The position numbers and the translations under genes are program-made. DNA of 64,000 bases from NCBI GenBank assembly GCA_016718805.1, contig JADKCP010000005.1, positions 62,001-126,000 on the forward strand, in the 5' to 3' direction. Position 1 is the stretch's first letter, and every line of letters begins with the position of its first letter. This DNA comes from Bacteroidota bacterium. Lineage in GTDB: Bacteria > Bacteroidota > Bacteroidia > UBA4408. Of this stretch, positions 36,319 through 45,424 are shown in pieces. The notes below the pieces were generated by a model that was not told where the DNA came from, did no database searches, and worked only from the letters and a program-made list of their open reading frames with translations.

Positions 36319-36424
36319 TTCCATTTTATCCATTTTTTTTTGGGGTGTATTAAACCATTGCTTCTTCTGCTTGTCTGATCAAAACTTGCCAACGATAAAA
36401 TAGCGGCAACTACAGTAACCATTT

Positions 36425-36973
36425 ATGGAGGAATACAGCGACAAAGAACTTCTTATAAAATTTAGGGAAGAAAGTACGCGTTCGTATGCCTATAATTTAC
36501 TGATAAAAAAATATCAAAAACGCTTGTATACGCATATTCGCAGAATGCTCATCGACCATGATGATACAAACGATGTACTCCAAAATGTATTGATAAAAGT
36601 GTGGAACAATTTGCTAAGTTTCAAAGAAGAATCACAATTATTTACCTGGTTGTATCGCATTGCAACAAATGAATCGCTGAGTTTTTTGAAGAAAAAAAGA
36701 ACACGCTTTTTTATACCAATTGTGGATGTAGAATATCAGCTAAGCAAATCATTGGAAGATGATAACTATTTTAGTGGTGATGAAATACAATTGAAATTGC
36801 AAAAAGCAATTTTAACCTTACCTGAAAAACAACGCCTGGTATTTAACATGAAGTACTACGAAAATTTTAAATACGAAGACATGAGTAAAGTTTTAGGTAC
36901 CTCTGTTGGTGCATTAAAAGCCTCTTACCACATAGCCGTAAAAAAAATTGAAGAATTTGTTTTAAAGAATTAA
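36425..36973 (+). CDS. ECF-type RNA polymerase sigma factor
   Basis: 182 residues with sigma region 2 (about 20-90; YTHIRRMLIDHDDTNDVLQNV, in part, and FTWLYRIATNESLSFL) and region 4 (about 120-178; LPEKQRLVFNMKYYENFKYEDMSKVLGTSVGALKASYHIAVKKI, in part). There is no region 1.1 or 3, as expected for ECF sigma factors. The next two genes, 30 and about 10 bp apart in the same direction, encode a single-span membrane protein and a periplasmic Spy-like protein, which suggests a sigma, anti-sigma and sensor unit for envelope stress. Confidence 0.9.
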   Translation: MEEYSDKELLIKFREESTRSYAYNLLIKKYQKRLYTHIRRMLIDHDDTNDVLQNVLIKVWNNLLSFKEESQLFTWLYRIATNESLSFLKKKRTRFFIPIVDVEYQLSKSLEDDNYFSGDEIQLKLQKAILTLPEKQRLVFNMKYYENFKYEDMSKVLGTSVGALKASYHIAVKKIEEFVLKN

Positions 36974-37003
36974 ACTATTTGAAATTAGAAACATCCTAGA
37001 TAC

Positions 37004-37480
37004 ATGAAAAAGGAATTAGAAGATTTTGAAGATGAAAATATAAATAAGTTAGCACCTTCATTATCAAAAATTGAAAAGAAAGAACTGTTTGTTGCTCCTG
37101 AAAATTATTTTGAAAAATTACCAGGACAAATGCAAGATAAAATTCATGCAAATGTAAAACCGCACAGTTACTGGGTTCCAAATTACAAATTGGCATTCGC
37201 TTCGCTCTCTGTTTTTTTGATATTGCTGTCAGGCATCTATTATTTTACAAACAAAACTGCAATAATTGCTGAGCCCCAAACAAGTGAACTGATTCAAAAT
37301 TACGATAGTCAATACCTCAGCAGTGTTGACGAAACAGAACTTGCTGAACAATTAGATGACGAAGTGCTGGAAAATACCTCCATGCAAATTGAAAAAAGTA
37401 ATGGTATTAGCAACGAGGAAATTGAAGATTATTTACTAAGTAACAACATCGATTTAACTACTATAAGCAATGAATTTTAA
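37004..37480 (+). CDS. Single-span membrane protein, probable anti-sigma factor
   Basis: 158 residues. A soluble N-terminal segment (about 1-60; acidic start, then FVAPENYFEKLPGQMQDKI, a pattern common in Bacteroidota proteins next to ECF sigma genes) is followed by one transmembrane helix (about 64-82) and a periplasmic acidic tail (about 85-158) with two EEIEDYL-like segments. It lacks a zinc anti-sigma HxxxCxxC motif. The position directly between an ECF sigma and a Spy-like sensor gene supports an anti-sigma role, but that is inference. Confidence 0.65.
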   Translation: MKKELEDFEDENINKLAPSLSKIEKKELFVAPENYFEKLPGQMQDKIHANVKPHSYWVPNYKLAFASLSVFLILLSGIYYFTNKTAIIAEPQTSELIQNYDSQYLSSVDETELAEQLDDEVLENTSMQIEKSNGISNEEIEDYLLSNNIDLTTISNEF

Positions 37481-37490
37481 TCCTAAAAAA

Positions 37491-37964
37491 ATGAAAAAAA
37501 TACAGCTCCTGTTACCTACACTACTATTAATAAGCAGTATAGCATTGGCGCAACCCGGCCAAGTAGATAAAATGAACAAGGGCGAACGAAAAGAAAAAGT
37601 AGAGGCAATGAAAATTGCATATCTCACAAATAAATTGGAATTAAGTCCTACTGAGGCCCAACAATTTTGGCCAGTGTTTAATGAGTTTGAAGCTAAGATT
37701 CAAGCTATTCGACAAAGCCGACGCAAGGATTCGCGCGAAGGGCAAGACAATTTAGATCAATTGAGTGACAAAGAAGTTGAATCTTTAATTGACAGCGAAG
37801 TTGCATTCAGGCAAAAAGAACTGGATGTTATGAAAGAATATCATTCGAAATTTAAAGCAGTTTTGCCAATACGTAAAGTGGCCAAATTGTATCGTGCTCA
37901 AGAAGATTTTAAGCGCGAGTTATTAAAGAAAATACAGGAACGAAAAGGTGAAAAGAGACCTTAA
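37491..37964 (+). CDS. Spy/CpxP-like periplasmic protein (sensor of ECF-type sigma factor)
   Basis: 157 residues from the ATG at 37491, which gives a signal peptide (MKKIQLLLPTLLLISSIALAQ). The ATG at 37470 overlaps the previous gene and would spoil it. The mature part is highly charged and helical (KLELSPTEAQQFWPVFNEFE, then a long KVESLIDSEVAFRQKELDVM-type helix), resembling the Spy/CpxP LTxxQ fold. It probably monitors or chaperones envelope proteins and feeds into the sigma factor two genes upstream. Confidence 0.72.
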   Translation: MKKIQLLLPTLLLISSIALAQPGQVDKMNKGERKEKVEAMKIAYLTNKLELSPTEAQQFWPVFNEFEAKIQAIRQSRRKDSREGQDNLDQLSDKEVESLIDSEVAFRQKELDVMKEYHSKFKAVLPIRKVAKLYRAQEDFKRELLKKIQERKGEKRP

Positions 37965-37988
37965 TAAAAATAGTGTTGGTTAAATTTT

Positions 37989-38019
37989 AAAGCCGCTGGT
38001 GCATACTAGCGGCTTTTTT
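37989..38019 (+). terminator. Rho-independent terminator after the sigma-factor unit
   Basis: A 9-bp stem (AAAGCCGCT at 37989-37997, AGCGGCTTT at 38008-38016) with a 10-nt loop ends in a T run (38014-38019). It lies 25 bp after the 37964 stop, and its T run reaches the 3' end of the convergent pyrophosphatase gene. Confidence 0.85.
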
Positions 38020-38635
38020 ATGCTTTCAAAATCTCCAATTTATAATCTTCACAACTCCGTTTAATTACTTCAAAAGCTTCGCTCTTTCCATACGTTTGAG
38101 TTATTTCAACACTTCGAGTTTCAAGACCCGGCATATTTTTATAGGTCAAAAAATAGTGCTTTAAACGTTGTACTATTGAATCAGGACAATCAGCAATATC
38201 CTTCCATTCACGATATACTTCGTCATTCGCCATAACAGCAATTATCTTATCATCGGCTTCACCATTGTCAATCATTCGGAAACCACCAATTGGAATAGCC
38301 GGTAAAATAATATCACCATGGGTAATGTTACGTTCACTTAATACACAAATATCCAAAGGGTCGCCATCGCCCTTTAATGTAGGAATACCACTTTTCATTG
38401 CTGAAAACTCTGCCACTTTTTTACCACAGTAAGTTTGAGGAATAAATCCGTACAACGCAGGAATAATGTTGCTGAATTTTTGAGGACGGTCAACTTTTAA
38501 ATAGCCCGTGTTTTTATCAACTTCATATTTAACTGTGTCTGAAGGAACAATTTCAATAAAAGCCGTTACTATTTCAGGAACATTGTCGCCGGCTGCGATG
38601 CCGTGCCAAGGATGAGCTTTATAAGGTTGATTCAT
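38018..38635 (-). CDS. ppa: Inorganic pyrophosphatase (family I)
   Basis: 205 residues. The family I signature GDGDPLDICVL (about 111-121) contains the metal-binding aspartates. YGFIPQTYCG (about 63-72) and the later KIIAVMANDEVYREWKDI segment are also typical. It hydrolyses pyrophosphate from biosynthesis to phosphate. The start overlaps the stop of the upstream TIMP/NTR-like gene by 4 bp, so translation is coupled to an apparently unrelated secreted protein. Confidence 0.92.
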   Translation of the reverse strand: MNQPYKAHPWHGIAAGDNVPEIVTAFIEIVPSDTVKYEVDKNTGYLKVDRPQKFSNIIPALYGFIPQTYCGKKVAEFSAMKSGIPTLKGDGDPLDICVLSERNITHGDIILPAIPIGGFRMIDNGEADDKIIAVMANDEVYREWKDIADCPDSIVQRLKHYFLTYKNMPGLETRSVEITQTYGKSEAFEVIKRSCEDYKLEILKA

Positions 38636-39231
38636 TTTATTTTTTTTGAAACGAAAAAGTAAATAAGCAAAAATAACAAGGCCGAAATAAGTAGCAATAC
38701 TAAGTTATTTTTACCAGTTCCCAATTGATTTTCGCGTTGAGTTATATCCTTTGAATTGCTTGATTCGGATTGTGTGACATTCAGCTTTAAGCCAATGTTC
38801 TTTTTTAAAAAATCAATTTCATCTTTCCAGTTTACACCTAGACTTGCGGTATAATAATCGTCGGTATTTTTTTGAAAAGACTTACGATTGCGGTCGCAAA
38901 AATTAACTTCATACACTTTTAAATCAGGATTGTAGATTGCGTAAATCAACCATTGTTCACCCTTTGCAAAGCTCATTTGACAGGAGCTTTCACAATCAAA
39001 ATCAAAATGAAAACGATTGGCAATATCACCCTTGTAAACTTCACTCACTTGCAAAAAAGTTATTGCCTTACCCTTATTGCACATTGCCACTGAATCAACA
39101 ACTCCGGTTAAAATAACATCAAACCTTCGACATTCAACAATGGTTAAATCTTTCTTAGCAACACAATCGCAAGCCACTGTTGTAAGTGGAAGAAAAAGAA
39201 TAATAAGGCTAAGAAAGTGGAGCAACTTCAT
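38632..39231 (-). CDS. Membrane-anchored TIMP/NTR-like secreted protein
   Basis: 199 residues. The signal peptide ends just before a CDC motif (TTVACDCVAK; Cys 21 and 23 by count), an arrangement seen at the mature N-terminus of TIMP/NTR-fold proteins. Beta strands follow (DVILTGVVDSVAM, ITFLQVSEVYKGD, FHFDFDCESSC) with further cysteines, and the protein ends with a transmembrane helix and basic tail (NLVLLLISALLFLLIYFFVSKKIK, in part). The assignment rests on pattern and fold resemblance, not close identity. It overlaps hutH by 23 bp upstream and ppa by 4 bp downstream. Confidence 0.6.
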   Translation of the reverse strand: MKLLHFLSLIILFLPLTTVACDCVAKKDLTIVECRRFDVILTGVVDSVAMCNKGKAITFLQVSEVYKGDIANRFHFDFDCESSCQMSFAKGEQWLIYAIYNPDLKVYEVNFCDRNRKSFQKNTDDYYTASLGVNWKDEIDFLKKNIGLKLNVTQSESSNSKDITQRENQLGTGKNNLVLLLISALLFLLIYFFVSKKIK

Positions 39232-40705
39232 TTTTTAAAAATTGTAAAGAACGTTCCATATCACTATATAAAATGCGGTCTTCATTAAGTGAAGGTACTT
39301 GTTTACGATACTTATCTAAAATTTTCTCGAGTGTTTCAGAGCTGCGCAGTGGTCGACGAAACTCTATAGCCTGCGCTGCATTCATTAATTCAATGGCAAT
39401 AATTCGTTCAAGATTTTGAACCACCCTAAAACATTTGGTGGCTGCATTCGCACCCATACTTACATGATCTTCCTGACCATTTGATGACACAATAGAATCG
39501 ACAGAAGCGGGAGAACAAAGCTGTTTATTCTGGCTAACTATGGAAGCAGCTGTGTATTGTGGAATCATAAATCCTGAATTCAAACCCGGGTTCGCAACTA
39601 AAAAAGCAGGCAGTTTGCGCAAACCGGAGATCAACTGATAAGTGCGTCGTTCAGAAATATTACCAAGTTCGCTCAACGCGATACACAATAAATCCAGTGC
39701 AATTGCAAGCGGTTGTCCATGAAAATTTCCTCCCGAAATAATTTCATCTTCTTCAGGAAAAACAGTAGGATTATCGGTTACAGCATTAATCTCGGTTAAA
39801 AAAACTGACTGCACATAGTTGATAGCGTCTTTTGAAGCACCGTGCACTTGAGGGATACAACGAAATGAATAAGGATCTTGTACATGTGCTTTTGCTTGCG
39901 CTGCAATTTGACTTCCTTGAAGCAAGCTACGCATATTTTTTGCTGTCTGTAATTGCCCTTGATGCGGACGTATGCAGTGAATGTGCTCTTTAAATGGTTC
40001 GGTGCGCCCGTCAAATCCTTCTAATGAAATAGCAGCAATTGTATCAGTCCACCGACTTAATTTATTTGCTTGCATCAAACACCAGCAACCATAAGCACTC
40101 ATAAACTGGGTACCATTTAACAGCGCTAATCCTTCTTTAGATTTGAGAGAAATTGCTTGCCAGTTCATTTCCTTCATTACTTCAGCCATGGCACGTTTTT
40201 CATTTTTGTAATACACTTCTCCCATTCCCAATAAGGGTAAGGACAAATGAGCTAGAGGAGCTAAATCGCCAGAAGCTCCCAAGGAACCTTGTTGATATAC
40301 TACCGGTAAAATATCGTGATTATAAAAATCAACTAAGCGCTCAACAGTACACAACTGCACAGCGCTTTTCCCATATGACAAACCTTGTATTTTGAGTAGC
40401 AACATTAATTTAACCAGCTCTTGCGGAACTTCTTCTCCTGTACCACAGGCATGACTCATCACTAAATTTTCTTGTAATTTGCTTAAGTCTTTATCAGGAA
40501 TTTTTGTATCACACAAGGAACCAAAACCAGTATTTATGCCATAAATAGGCTCTTTATTGGAAGCCATTTTCTTATCCAAATAATCGCGACAATCAGTAAT
40601 TAGCTTTCGCGATGCATCAGACAATTTAAGTTGTAGCTTTTTTGTTAAACAATTTTCAAGGGTTGAAAAATCAAGTAAATCAGGACTTATGGTATGATGT
40701 GACAT
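39209..40705 (-). CDS. hutH: Histidine ammonia-lyase
   Basis: 498 residues, the usual length. The ASG triad that forms the MIO cofactor is in GSLGASGDLAPLAHLSL (about 141-157). The substrate-selectivity position reads LVMSHACGTG, with Ser-His as in histidine-specific enzymes rather than the tyrosine lyases of pigment clusters. NGTQFMSAYG and the QEDHVSMGANA segments are also typical. The enzyme converts L-histidine to urocanate. No hutU, hutI or hutG is nearby; the overlapping genes downstream encode a TIMP-like protein and pyrophosphatase. Confidence 0.92.
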   Translation of the reverse strand: MSHHTISPDLLDFSTLENCLTKKLQLKLSDASRKLITDCRDYLDKKMASNKEPIYGINTGFGSLCDTKIPDKDLSKLQENLVMSHACGTGEEVPQELVKLMLLLKIQGLSYGKSAVQLCTVERLVDFYNHDILPVVYQQGSLGASGDLAPLAHLSLPLLGMGEVYYKNEKRAMAEVMKEMNWQAISLKSKEGLALLNGTQFMSAYGCWCLMQANKLSRWTDTIAAISLEGFDGRTEPFKEHIHCIRPHQGQLQTAKNMRSLLQGSQIAAQAKAHVQDPYSFRCIPQVHGASKDAINYVQSVFLTEINAVTDNPTVFPEEDEIISGGNFHGQPLAIALDLLCIALSELGNISERRTYQLISGLRKLPAFLVANPGLNSGFMIPQYTAASIVSQNKQLCSPASVDSIVSSNGQEDHVSMGANAATKCFRVVQNLERIIAIELMNAAQAIEFRRPLRSSETLEKILDKYRKQVPSLNEDRILYSDMERSLQFLKNEVAPLS

Positions 40706-40728
40706 GCTAAAATAAATTTGAACCGGAG

Positions 40729-40736
40729 CAAAAATA
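40729..40736 (-). promoter_or_regulatory. Candidate -7 element of hutH
   Basis: TATTTTTG on the minus strand fits TAnnTTTG exactly, 24 bp upstream of the ATG at 40705. The rest of the 285-bp gap to 40990 shows no gene or clear repeat. Confidence 0.4.
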
Positions 40737-40990
40737 ACAGAATATAGCCATCAATGGTAGTAAATAGTTGAAATAGTTTTTAATGCCATTTCAGCAATAA
40801 TTGGCGAGAAGCAATGAACTCACTAATTTATAATCCGCTTATAGCAACAAGCAAATTTTAGAACCTAAATCTGCTGAAAGAGAAATGAAATAAACAACAT
40901 TTCTACTTTCTGCAACTTCAATAAAATTTAGAAGAAGTATAAGTGATTAGCACTATTACATCGAAAGAAGTGCCAATGCAAACAAGAAAT

Positions 40991-42442
40991 TTACCTTTTT
41001 AATTCTTGGTAACAATCCATCTGATAATTGCGCTTGCCTGTTCTTACAGAACTCTTCTTGCATTTACCCAATCCTTGTATTTTAATACCTAGGTAAATAT
41101 CCAAACCATAAGCATCAAATTTACCGGTATATGGTCCAATCATATCAGTACCTAAAACTAAAAAGCGATAGCGTAAACAAACTCCCACACGGTGTTTGAA
41201 ATAATCGTAAAAGCTATACGGAATAGCTAGTTCAAATCGTTTGCGTTCGTAGCGCAGTGTAAGCGAAAGTTGATTTGCACGACGTATGGTATAGTCGGTA
41301 AATGGAATTCGTTGAATAGCTGTAAAATTGAGGTACCAAAATGGAGTAAATGCATAATCGAATTGTACCGATGCAGCAGCCGGTAAACCAATAGCATACT
41401 TGTTGGCTACAAGTCCTGCCTGTGGATTTCCAAAAAATTGGTTATTAAAGGTTACATCGGTTTGTGAAACACCTTTTATTTTTACTGTATCTATTCCAAA
41501 CCAATTGGTTGAAACATTGTTAAACTCATATTTTTCAGCAGCATTGGTAAATTTAATTCGACCAATATCTATCAAAGAAAAGCCAATTTTGTAATCATAT
41601 TTCTTTAATTTTTCTTTTGTACATGGATTATAGGCAAGTGGGTTGCGATTGCGGTAAAATTGAAAACCCAAACTTCCACCAATGCCGCTTCCCTTTTTAG
41701 CCAAAGCTGTTCCACCGGTACCGGCAGAAGGATCAGCCATGGCATGACCATATTCAACTTTAGCCAAATATATTTCCCACAAGGAATCGGATTGAACATT
41801 GTAATTGATGTTGTCGACCAACAAATAAAAACTATTTAATCCTTGAAGATAATTGAGGCTAATCCCGGCTGCGAGGTAATTGGATTTAGTATTAATAAGG
41901 CTCATACCAGCAGTTAATCCGAACTCATGCCAATTCATTCCGGCAATTTTTGCATCACCTCCGGCGTAATTAATTTTTTGTTGTTGAGTAAAATCAAAAC
42001 CCTCCTTCATAAAATTTGCCAGGTGATAAGGTACACCTCTTACTCCGAGGGCTACCCGTGTTGCGGCATGCAATCCAATACCAAATTTTTCGTTCGAATA
42101 AATAAAGCCGGGAGCTTTAACAAAAGCTTGAACATTCGCACTTTTATCAATCGTAGTATTCTTATAAGTAACTCTATCGGGTGGAATACTTGTACCCGTT
42201 CGTAAACTGCTAACTACTTTGCTGCCTTTTTTTAAATATAAATAATTGTTCATGGCAAATACATCTAGCGATAGTACATGTACTTCCCAGCGATATGGAG
42301 CTCCAACTATGGAAGCAGGGTTAAGCTCTACGCCCATCATACCGGCATAATTACTATTGGCAATGCCTAACATTTCCTGAGCATGTAGGCATTTCATCAG
42401 CAACAAAAAAAACAATAAGTAGTACCTCCTTTTAAAAGGCAT
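40991..42442 (-). CDS. DUF5723 family outer-membrane-type protein
   Basis: 483 residues. A signal peptide (YYLLFFLLLMKCLHAQ) is followed by the conserved start GIANSNYAGMMGVELNPASIVGAPYRWEV (in part), which marks DUF5723 proteins of Bacteroidota. The rest alternates aromatic and polar residues with glycine-rich turns, as expected for an outer-membrane beta-barrel (FGIGLHAATRVALGVRG, GGSLGFQFYRN, FGNPQAGLVANKYAIGLP). The function is unknown. It is divergent from perR. Confidence 0.8.
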   Translation of the reverse strand: MPFKRRYYLLFFLLLMKCLHAQEMLGIANSNYAGMMGVELNPASIVGAPYRWEVHVLSLDVFAMNNYLYLKKGSKVVSSLRTGTSIPPDRVTYKNTTIDKSANVQAFVKAPGFIYSNEKFGIGLHAATRVALGVRGVPYHLANFMKEGFDFTQQQKINYAGGDAKIAGMNWHEFGLTAGMSLINTKSNYLAAGISLNYLQGLNSFYLLVDNINYNVQSDSLWEIYLAKVEYGHAMADPSAGTGGTALAKKGSGIGGSLGFQFYRNRNPLAYNPCTKEKLKKYDYKIGFSLIDIGRIKFTNAAEKYEFNNVSTNWFGIDTVKIKGVSQTDVTFNNQFFGNPQAGLVANKYAIGLPAAASVQFDYAFTPFWYLNFTAIQRIPFTDYTIRRANQLSLTLRYERKRFELAIPYSFYDYFKHRVGVCLRYRFLVLGTDMIGPYTGKFDAYGLDIYLGIKIQGLGKCKKSSVRTGKRNYQMDCYQELKR

Positions 42443-42617
42443 AAAACATTGTTTAGTAAATAGGTTAAGTAAAGGTCGTAAAATTTAATAGATACGCTTT
42501 ACCTTTTTAGCTGACTAAAAGAATATCTATACAACATTGACAATTTTTTAAAGGGTTAATTCTAAAAGTAAAACCAGCAATTTTTTCACAATTTTTCAAC
42601 ATACAATATTTCCTAAA

Positions 42618-42635
42618 TAAGAATAATTATCTTTG
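42618..42635 (+). promoter_or_regulatory. Candidate PerR-box-like operator overlapping the perR-katG -7 element
   Basis: The segment TAAGAATAATTATCT (42618-42632) is an imperfect palindrome centred on AATAATT. It matches 10 of the 14 defined positions of the PerR consensus TTATAATNATTATAA. It overlaps TATCTTTG (42628-42635), an exact TAnnTTTG element, 24 bp before perR. Binding here would block transcription, as in autoregulated PerR systems. The match is by eye. Confidence 0.4.
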
Positions 42636-42658
42636 ATCAAATTTCGCCAAAAGCAAGC

Positions 42659-43075
42659 ATGAAATTAGATAGTTTACGAGCACAACTGAGCCAAAAGGGT
42701 TTAAAAATTACTCCTCAACGCATAGCAATTTACGAAGCGGTTGTGAAACTTAAAAATCATCCTACTGCAGATAATATAATTGAATACATTAAAAAAAATC
42801 ATCCCAATATTTCGGTAGGTACTGTGTACAAAGTGCTCGATTCGCTGGTAGTAAATGAACTATTACGGAAAGTTAAAAACGAAAAAGATGTGATGCGTTA
42901 CGACGCCATCTTACACCAACACCATCATCTATACTGTAGTGAAACCGACCGCATCGAAGATTTTGAAGACCAGGATTTGGATAGTCTAATTAAAAACTAC
43001 TTTGCCGGAAAAAAAATAAAAGGCTTTAAAATAAAAGATATCACGCTTCAAATTAGTGGAGAATTTAAAAACTAA
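42659..43075 (+). CDS. perR: Fur family peroxide-responsive repressor (PerR-like)
   Basis: 138 residues. The winged helix (about 5-85; KGLKITPQRIAIYEAV, NISVGTVYKVLDSLV) is followed by a short dimerisation domain with a histidine cluster (HQHHHLYC, about 94-101) and acidic metal ligands (DRIEDFED). The two CxxC pairs of the structural zinc site of classical Fur/PerR proteins are absent: a single Cys remains. It is 12 bp upstream of katG, so peroxide control of the pair is the likely role. The symbol is assigned mostly from this context. Confidence 0.82.
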   Translation: MKLDSLRAQLSQKGLKITPQRIAIYEAVVKLKNHPTADNIIEYIKKNHPNISVGTVYKVLDSLVVNELLRKVKNEKDVMRYDAILHQHHHLYCSETDRIEDFEDQDLDSLIKNYFAGKKIKGFKIKDITLQISGEFKN

Positions 43076-43087
43076 CATATACTAGCA

Positions 43088-45256
43088 ATGGAAACAAAAA
43101 AAGGAAAATGTCCGGTAATGCATGGAGGAAACACTCTTGCACAAAATACGGTAACGGATTGGTGGCCCAACAGTCTAAATTTAGATATACTGCATCAGCA
43201 CGATCGCAAATCTAATCCCAACCAAGCTGAATTTAATTACAAAGAAGAGTTTAAAAATTTGAACCTTGAAAATTTAAAAACAGATTTAAAAAATTTGATG
43301 ACCGAGAGCCAAGATTGGTGGCCGGCCGATTGGGGACATTATGGTGGATTAATGATTCGCATGGCTTGGCACGCTGCAGGAACCTATCGTGTATCGGATG
43401 GACGAGGTGGGGCAAATAATGGAAATCAACGTTTCGCACCGCTCAACAGCTGGCCCGATAATGCCAATCTTGACAAGGCAAGAAGGTTGCTTTGGCCAGT
43501 GAAAAAGAAATATGGAAATAAAATTTCATGGGCCGATTTATTTATTCTTGCAGGTAACATGGCTTATGAATCGATGGGTTTTAAAACATTCGGATTTGCA
43601 GGTGGACGCGAGGATATTTGGAATCCCGAAAAGGATATTAATTGGGGTGTAGAAAAAGATTGGCTGGGCAAATCGAGGTATGCAGACGCAACGAGTGATT
43701 CGCTTGACAATCCGTTAGCTGCAGTTCAAATGGGTTTAATTTATGTGAATCCTGAAGGTGTTGATGGAAAACCAGATCCTTTAAAAACTGCCATGGATGT
43801 TAGAACAACCTTTAAAAGAATGGCCATGAACGACGAAGAAACAGTTGCCTTAGCAGCCGGTGGACATACTGTTGGAAAGGCACATGGAAATGGAGATGCG
43901 TCAAAATTAAGTCCTAATCCGGAAGCTGGAGAGGTGCATCAACAAGGATTCGGTTGGATGAATCCAATGGGTAAAGGAAATGCTGAAGACACTGTAACTA
44001 GTGGTCTTGAAGGAGCATGGACCACAACACCTAACAAATGGAATCACACGTATTTTTATTTGTTGTTGAAGTATGAATGGGAATTGAAAAAGAGTCCGGC
44101 TGGTGCATGGCAATGGGAGCCTATTAATATTAAAGAGGAAGATAAACCAATGGATGCTCATTTGAAGGGTGTTCGCCGCAACCCAATTATGACGGATGCA
44201 GATATGGCCATGAAAATGGATCCTGAATACCGTAAAATTTCGGAACGATTTTTCAATGATCCTACCTATTTTGAAGATGTATTTGCGCGCGCTTGGTTTA
44301 AACTTACACACCGTGATTTAGGACCGAAAAGCCGTTATTTAGGAGCAGATGTTCCAAGTGAAGATTTAATTTGGCAAGATCCTATTCCTGCTGCTGAATA
44401 TACGCTTACAGATGCTGAAACGGAAGAGTTAAAGTCGAAATTACTCAACTCAGGAATTTCTTCGGTTGATCTTATTACAACAGCATGGGACAGTGCGCGT
44501 ACCTTTAGAAGTTCAGATTTTAGAGGAGGCGCAAACGGTGCAAGAATTTGTTTAACTCCACAAATAAATTGGGAAGGAAATGAACCTGATAAATTAAATC
44601 GCGTTGTAAGCAAGTTAAAAGAAATTCAAGCAGGGTTAAAGAAAAAAGTAAGCATGGCTGATTTGATTGTTTTAGGTGGAGTTGCAGCCATTGAAAAAGC
44701 AGCAAACGATGCAGGGCATAAAGTGAAGGTTCCTTTTAACGGAGGAAGAGGCGATGCCACGCAAGAAACAACCGATGCTGAATCATTTAACTATTTAGAA
44801 CCTGTGCACGATGGATTTAGAAATTGGCTTAAGAAGAGTTATACAGTTCAACCGGAAGAATTATTAGTTGACCGTTGTCAGTTAATGGGATTAACGGCTC
44901 CCGAAATGACTGTATTGATTGGTGGAATGCGTGTACTTGGAGCTAATTTTGGTGCACAAAAACATGGAGTATTTACAGATCGAGTTGGAAGTTTAAGCAA
45001 TGATTTTTTTGTAAATCTTACCGACATGCGCTATACCTGGAAACCGGCCGGAGAAAATTTGTACAACTTAGTAGACCGTAAAAGCGGTTCAACTAAATGG
45101 ACAGCAACAAGAGTTGATTTAGTATTTGGTTCAAACTCAATATTACGTGCCTATTCAGAGTTTTATGCACAAGACGATAACAAGGAGCGTTTTGTAAACG
45201 ACTTTATTAAAGCTTGGACAAAAGTGATGAATGCTGATAGATTTGATTTAAAATAA
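43088..45256 (+). CDS. katG: Catalase-peroxidase KatG
   Basis: 722 residues, full length with the two duplicated peroxidase domains. The distal site reads GGLMIRMAWHAAGTYR with Arg91, Trp94 and His95. Trp94 should be the first partner of the Met-Tyr-Trp adduct, whose Tyr is in MGLIYVNPEGVDG. The proximal haem ligand is in AAGGHTVGKAHG. The C-terminal domain (from about residue 420) lacks haem ligands, as usual. It breaks down hydrogen peroxide. It is in an operon with perR and ends at a strong terminator. Confidence 0.95.
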   Translation: METKKGKCPVMHGGNTLAQNTVTDWWPNSLNLDILHQHDRKSNPNQAEFNYKEEFKNLNLENLKTDLKNLMTESQDWWPADWGHYGGLMIRMAWHAAGTYRVSDGRGGANNGNQRFAPLNSWPDNANLDKARRLLWPVKKKYGNKISWADLFILAGNMAYESMGFKTFGFAGGREDIWNPEKDINWGVEKDWLGKSRYADATSDSLDNPLAAVQMGLIYVNPEGVDGKPDPLKTAMDVRTTFKRMAMNDEETVALAAGGHTVGKAHGNGDASKLSPNPEAGEVHQQGFGWMNPMGKGNAEDTVTSGLEGAWTTTPNKWNHTYFYLLLKYEWELKKSPAGAWQWEPINIKEEDKPMDAHLKGVRRNPIMTDADMAMKMDPEYRKISERFFNDPTYFEDVFARAWFKLTHRDLGPKSRYLGADVPSEDLIWQDPIPAAEYTLTDAETEELKSKLLNSGISSVDLITTAWDSARTFRSSDFRGGANGARICLTPQINWEGNEPDKLNRVVSKLKEIQAGLKKKVSMADLIVLGGVAAIEKAANDAGHKVKVPFNGGRGDATQETTDAESFNYLEPVHDGFRNWLKKSYTVQPEELLVDRCQLMGLTAPEMTVLIGGMRVLGANFGAQKHGVFTDRVGSLSNDFFVNLTDMRYTWKPAGENLYNLVDRKSGSTKWTATRVDLVFGSNSILRAYSEFYAQDDNKERFVNDFIKAWTKVMNADRFDLK

Positions 45257-45277
45257 ACAGTAAATCCCTTAAATAGT

Positions 45278-45328
45278 AAACTGATGTGCTTCGTGATTTT
45301 TTGCGAAGCACATCAGTTTTATTTTTTT
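45278..45328 (+). terminator. Strong Rho-independent terminator of perR-katG
   Basis: A perfect 16-bp stem (AAACTGATGTGCTTCG at 45278-45293 with its complement at 45304-45319) and a 10-nt loop are followed by a T-rich tract to 45328. It starts 22 bp after the katG stop. Confidence 0.92.
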
Positions 45329-45424
45329 AACAAGAATAATTTTTTGACCTAGTTAAAGAATTGAATATTTACAACCCAACTTCTTAAGGATTTTGGGAAG
45401 CTAATAATTCAAAATATATAAGCG

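Noticed and set aside
39209..40705. Ammonia-lyase as a tyrosine lyase of a flexirubin or aryl-polyene pigment cluster
   Set aside because: The selectivity site has the Ser-His of histidine lyases, and no pigment synthesis genes are adjacent.
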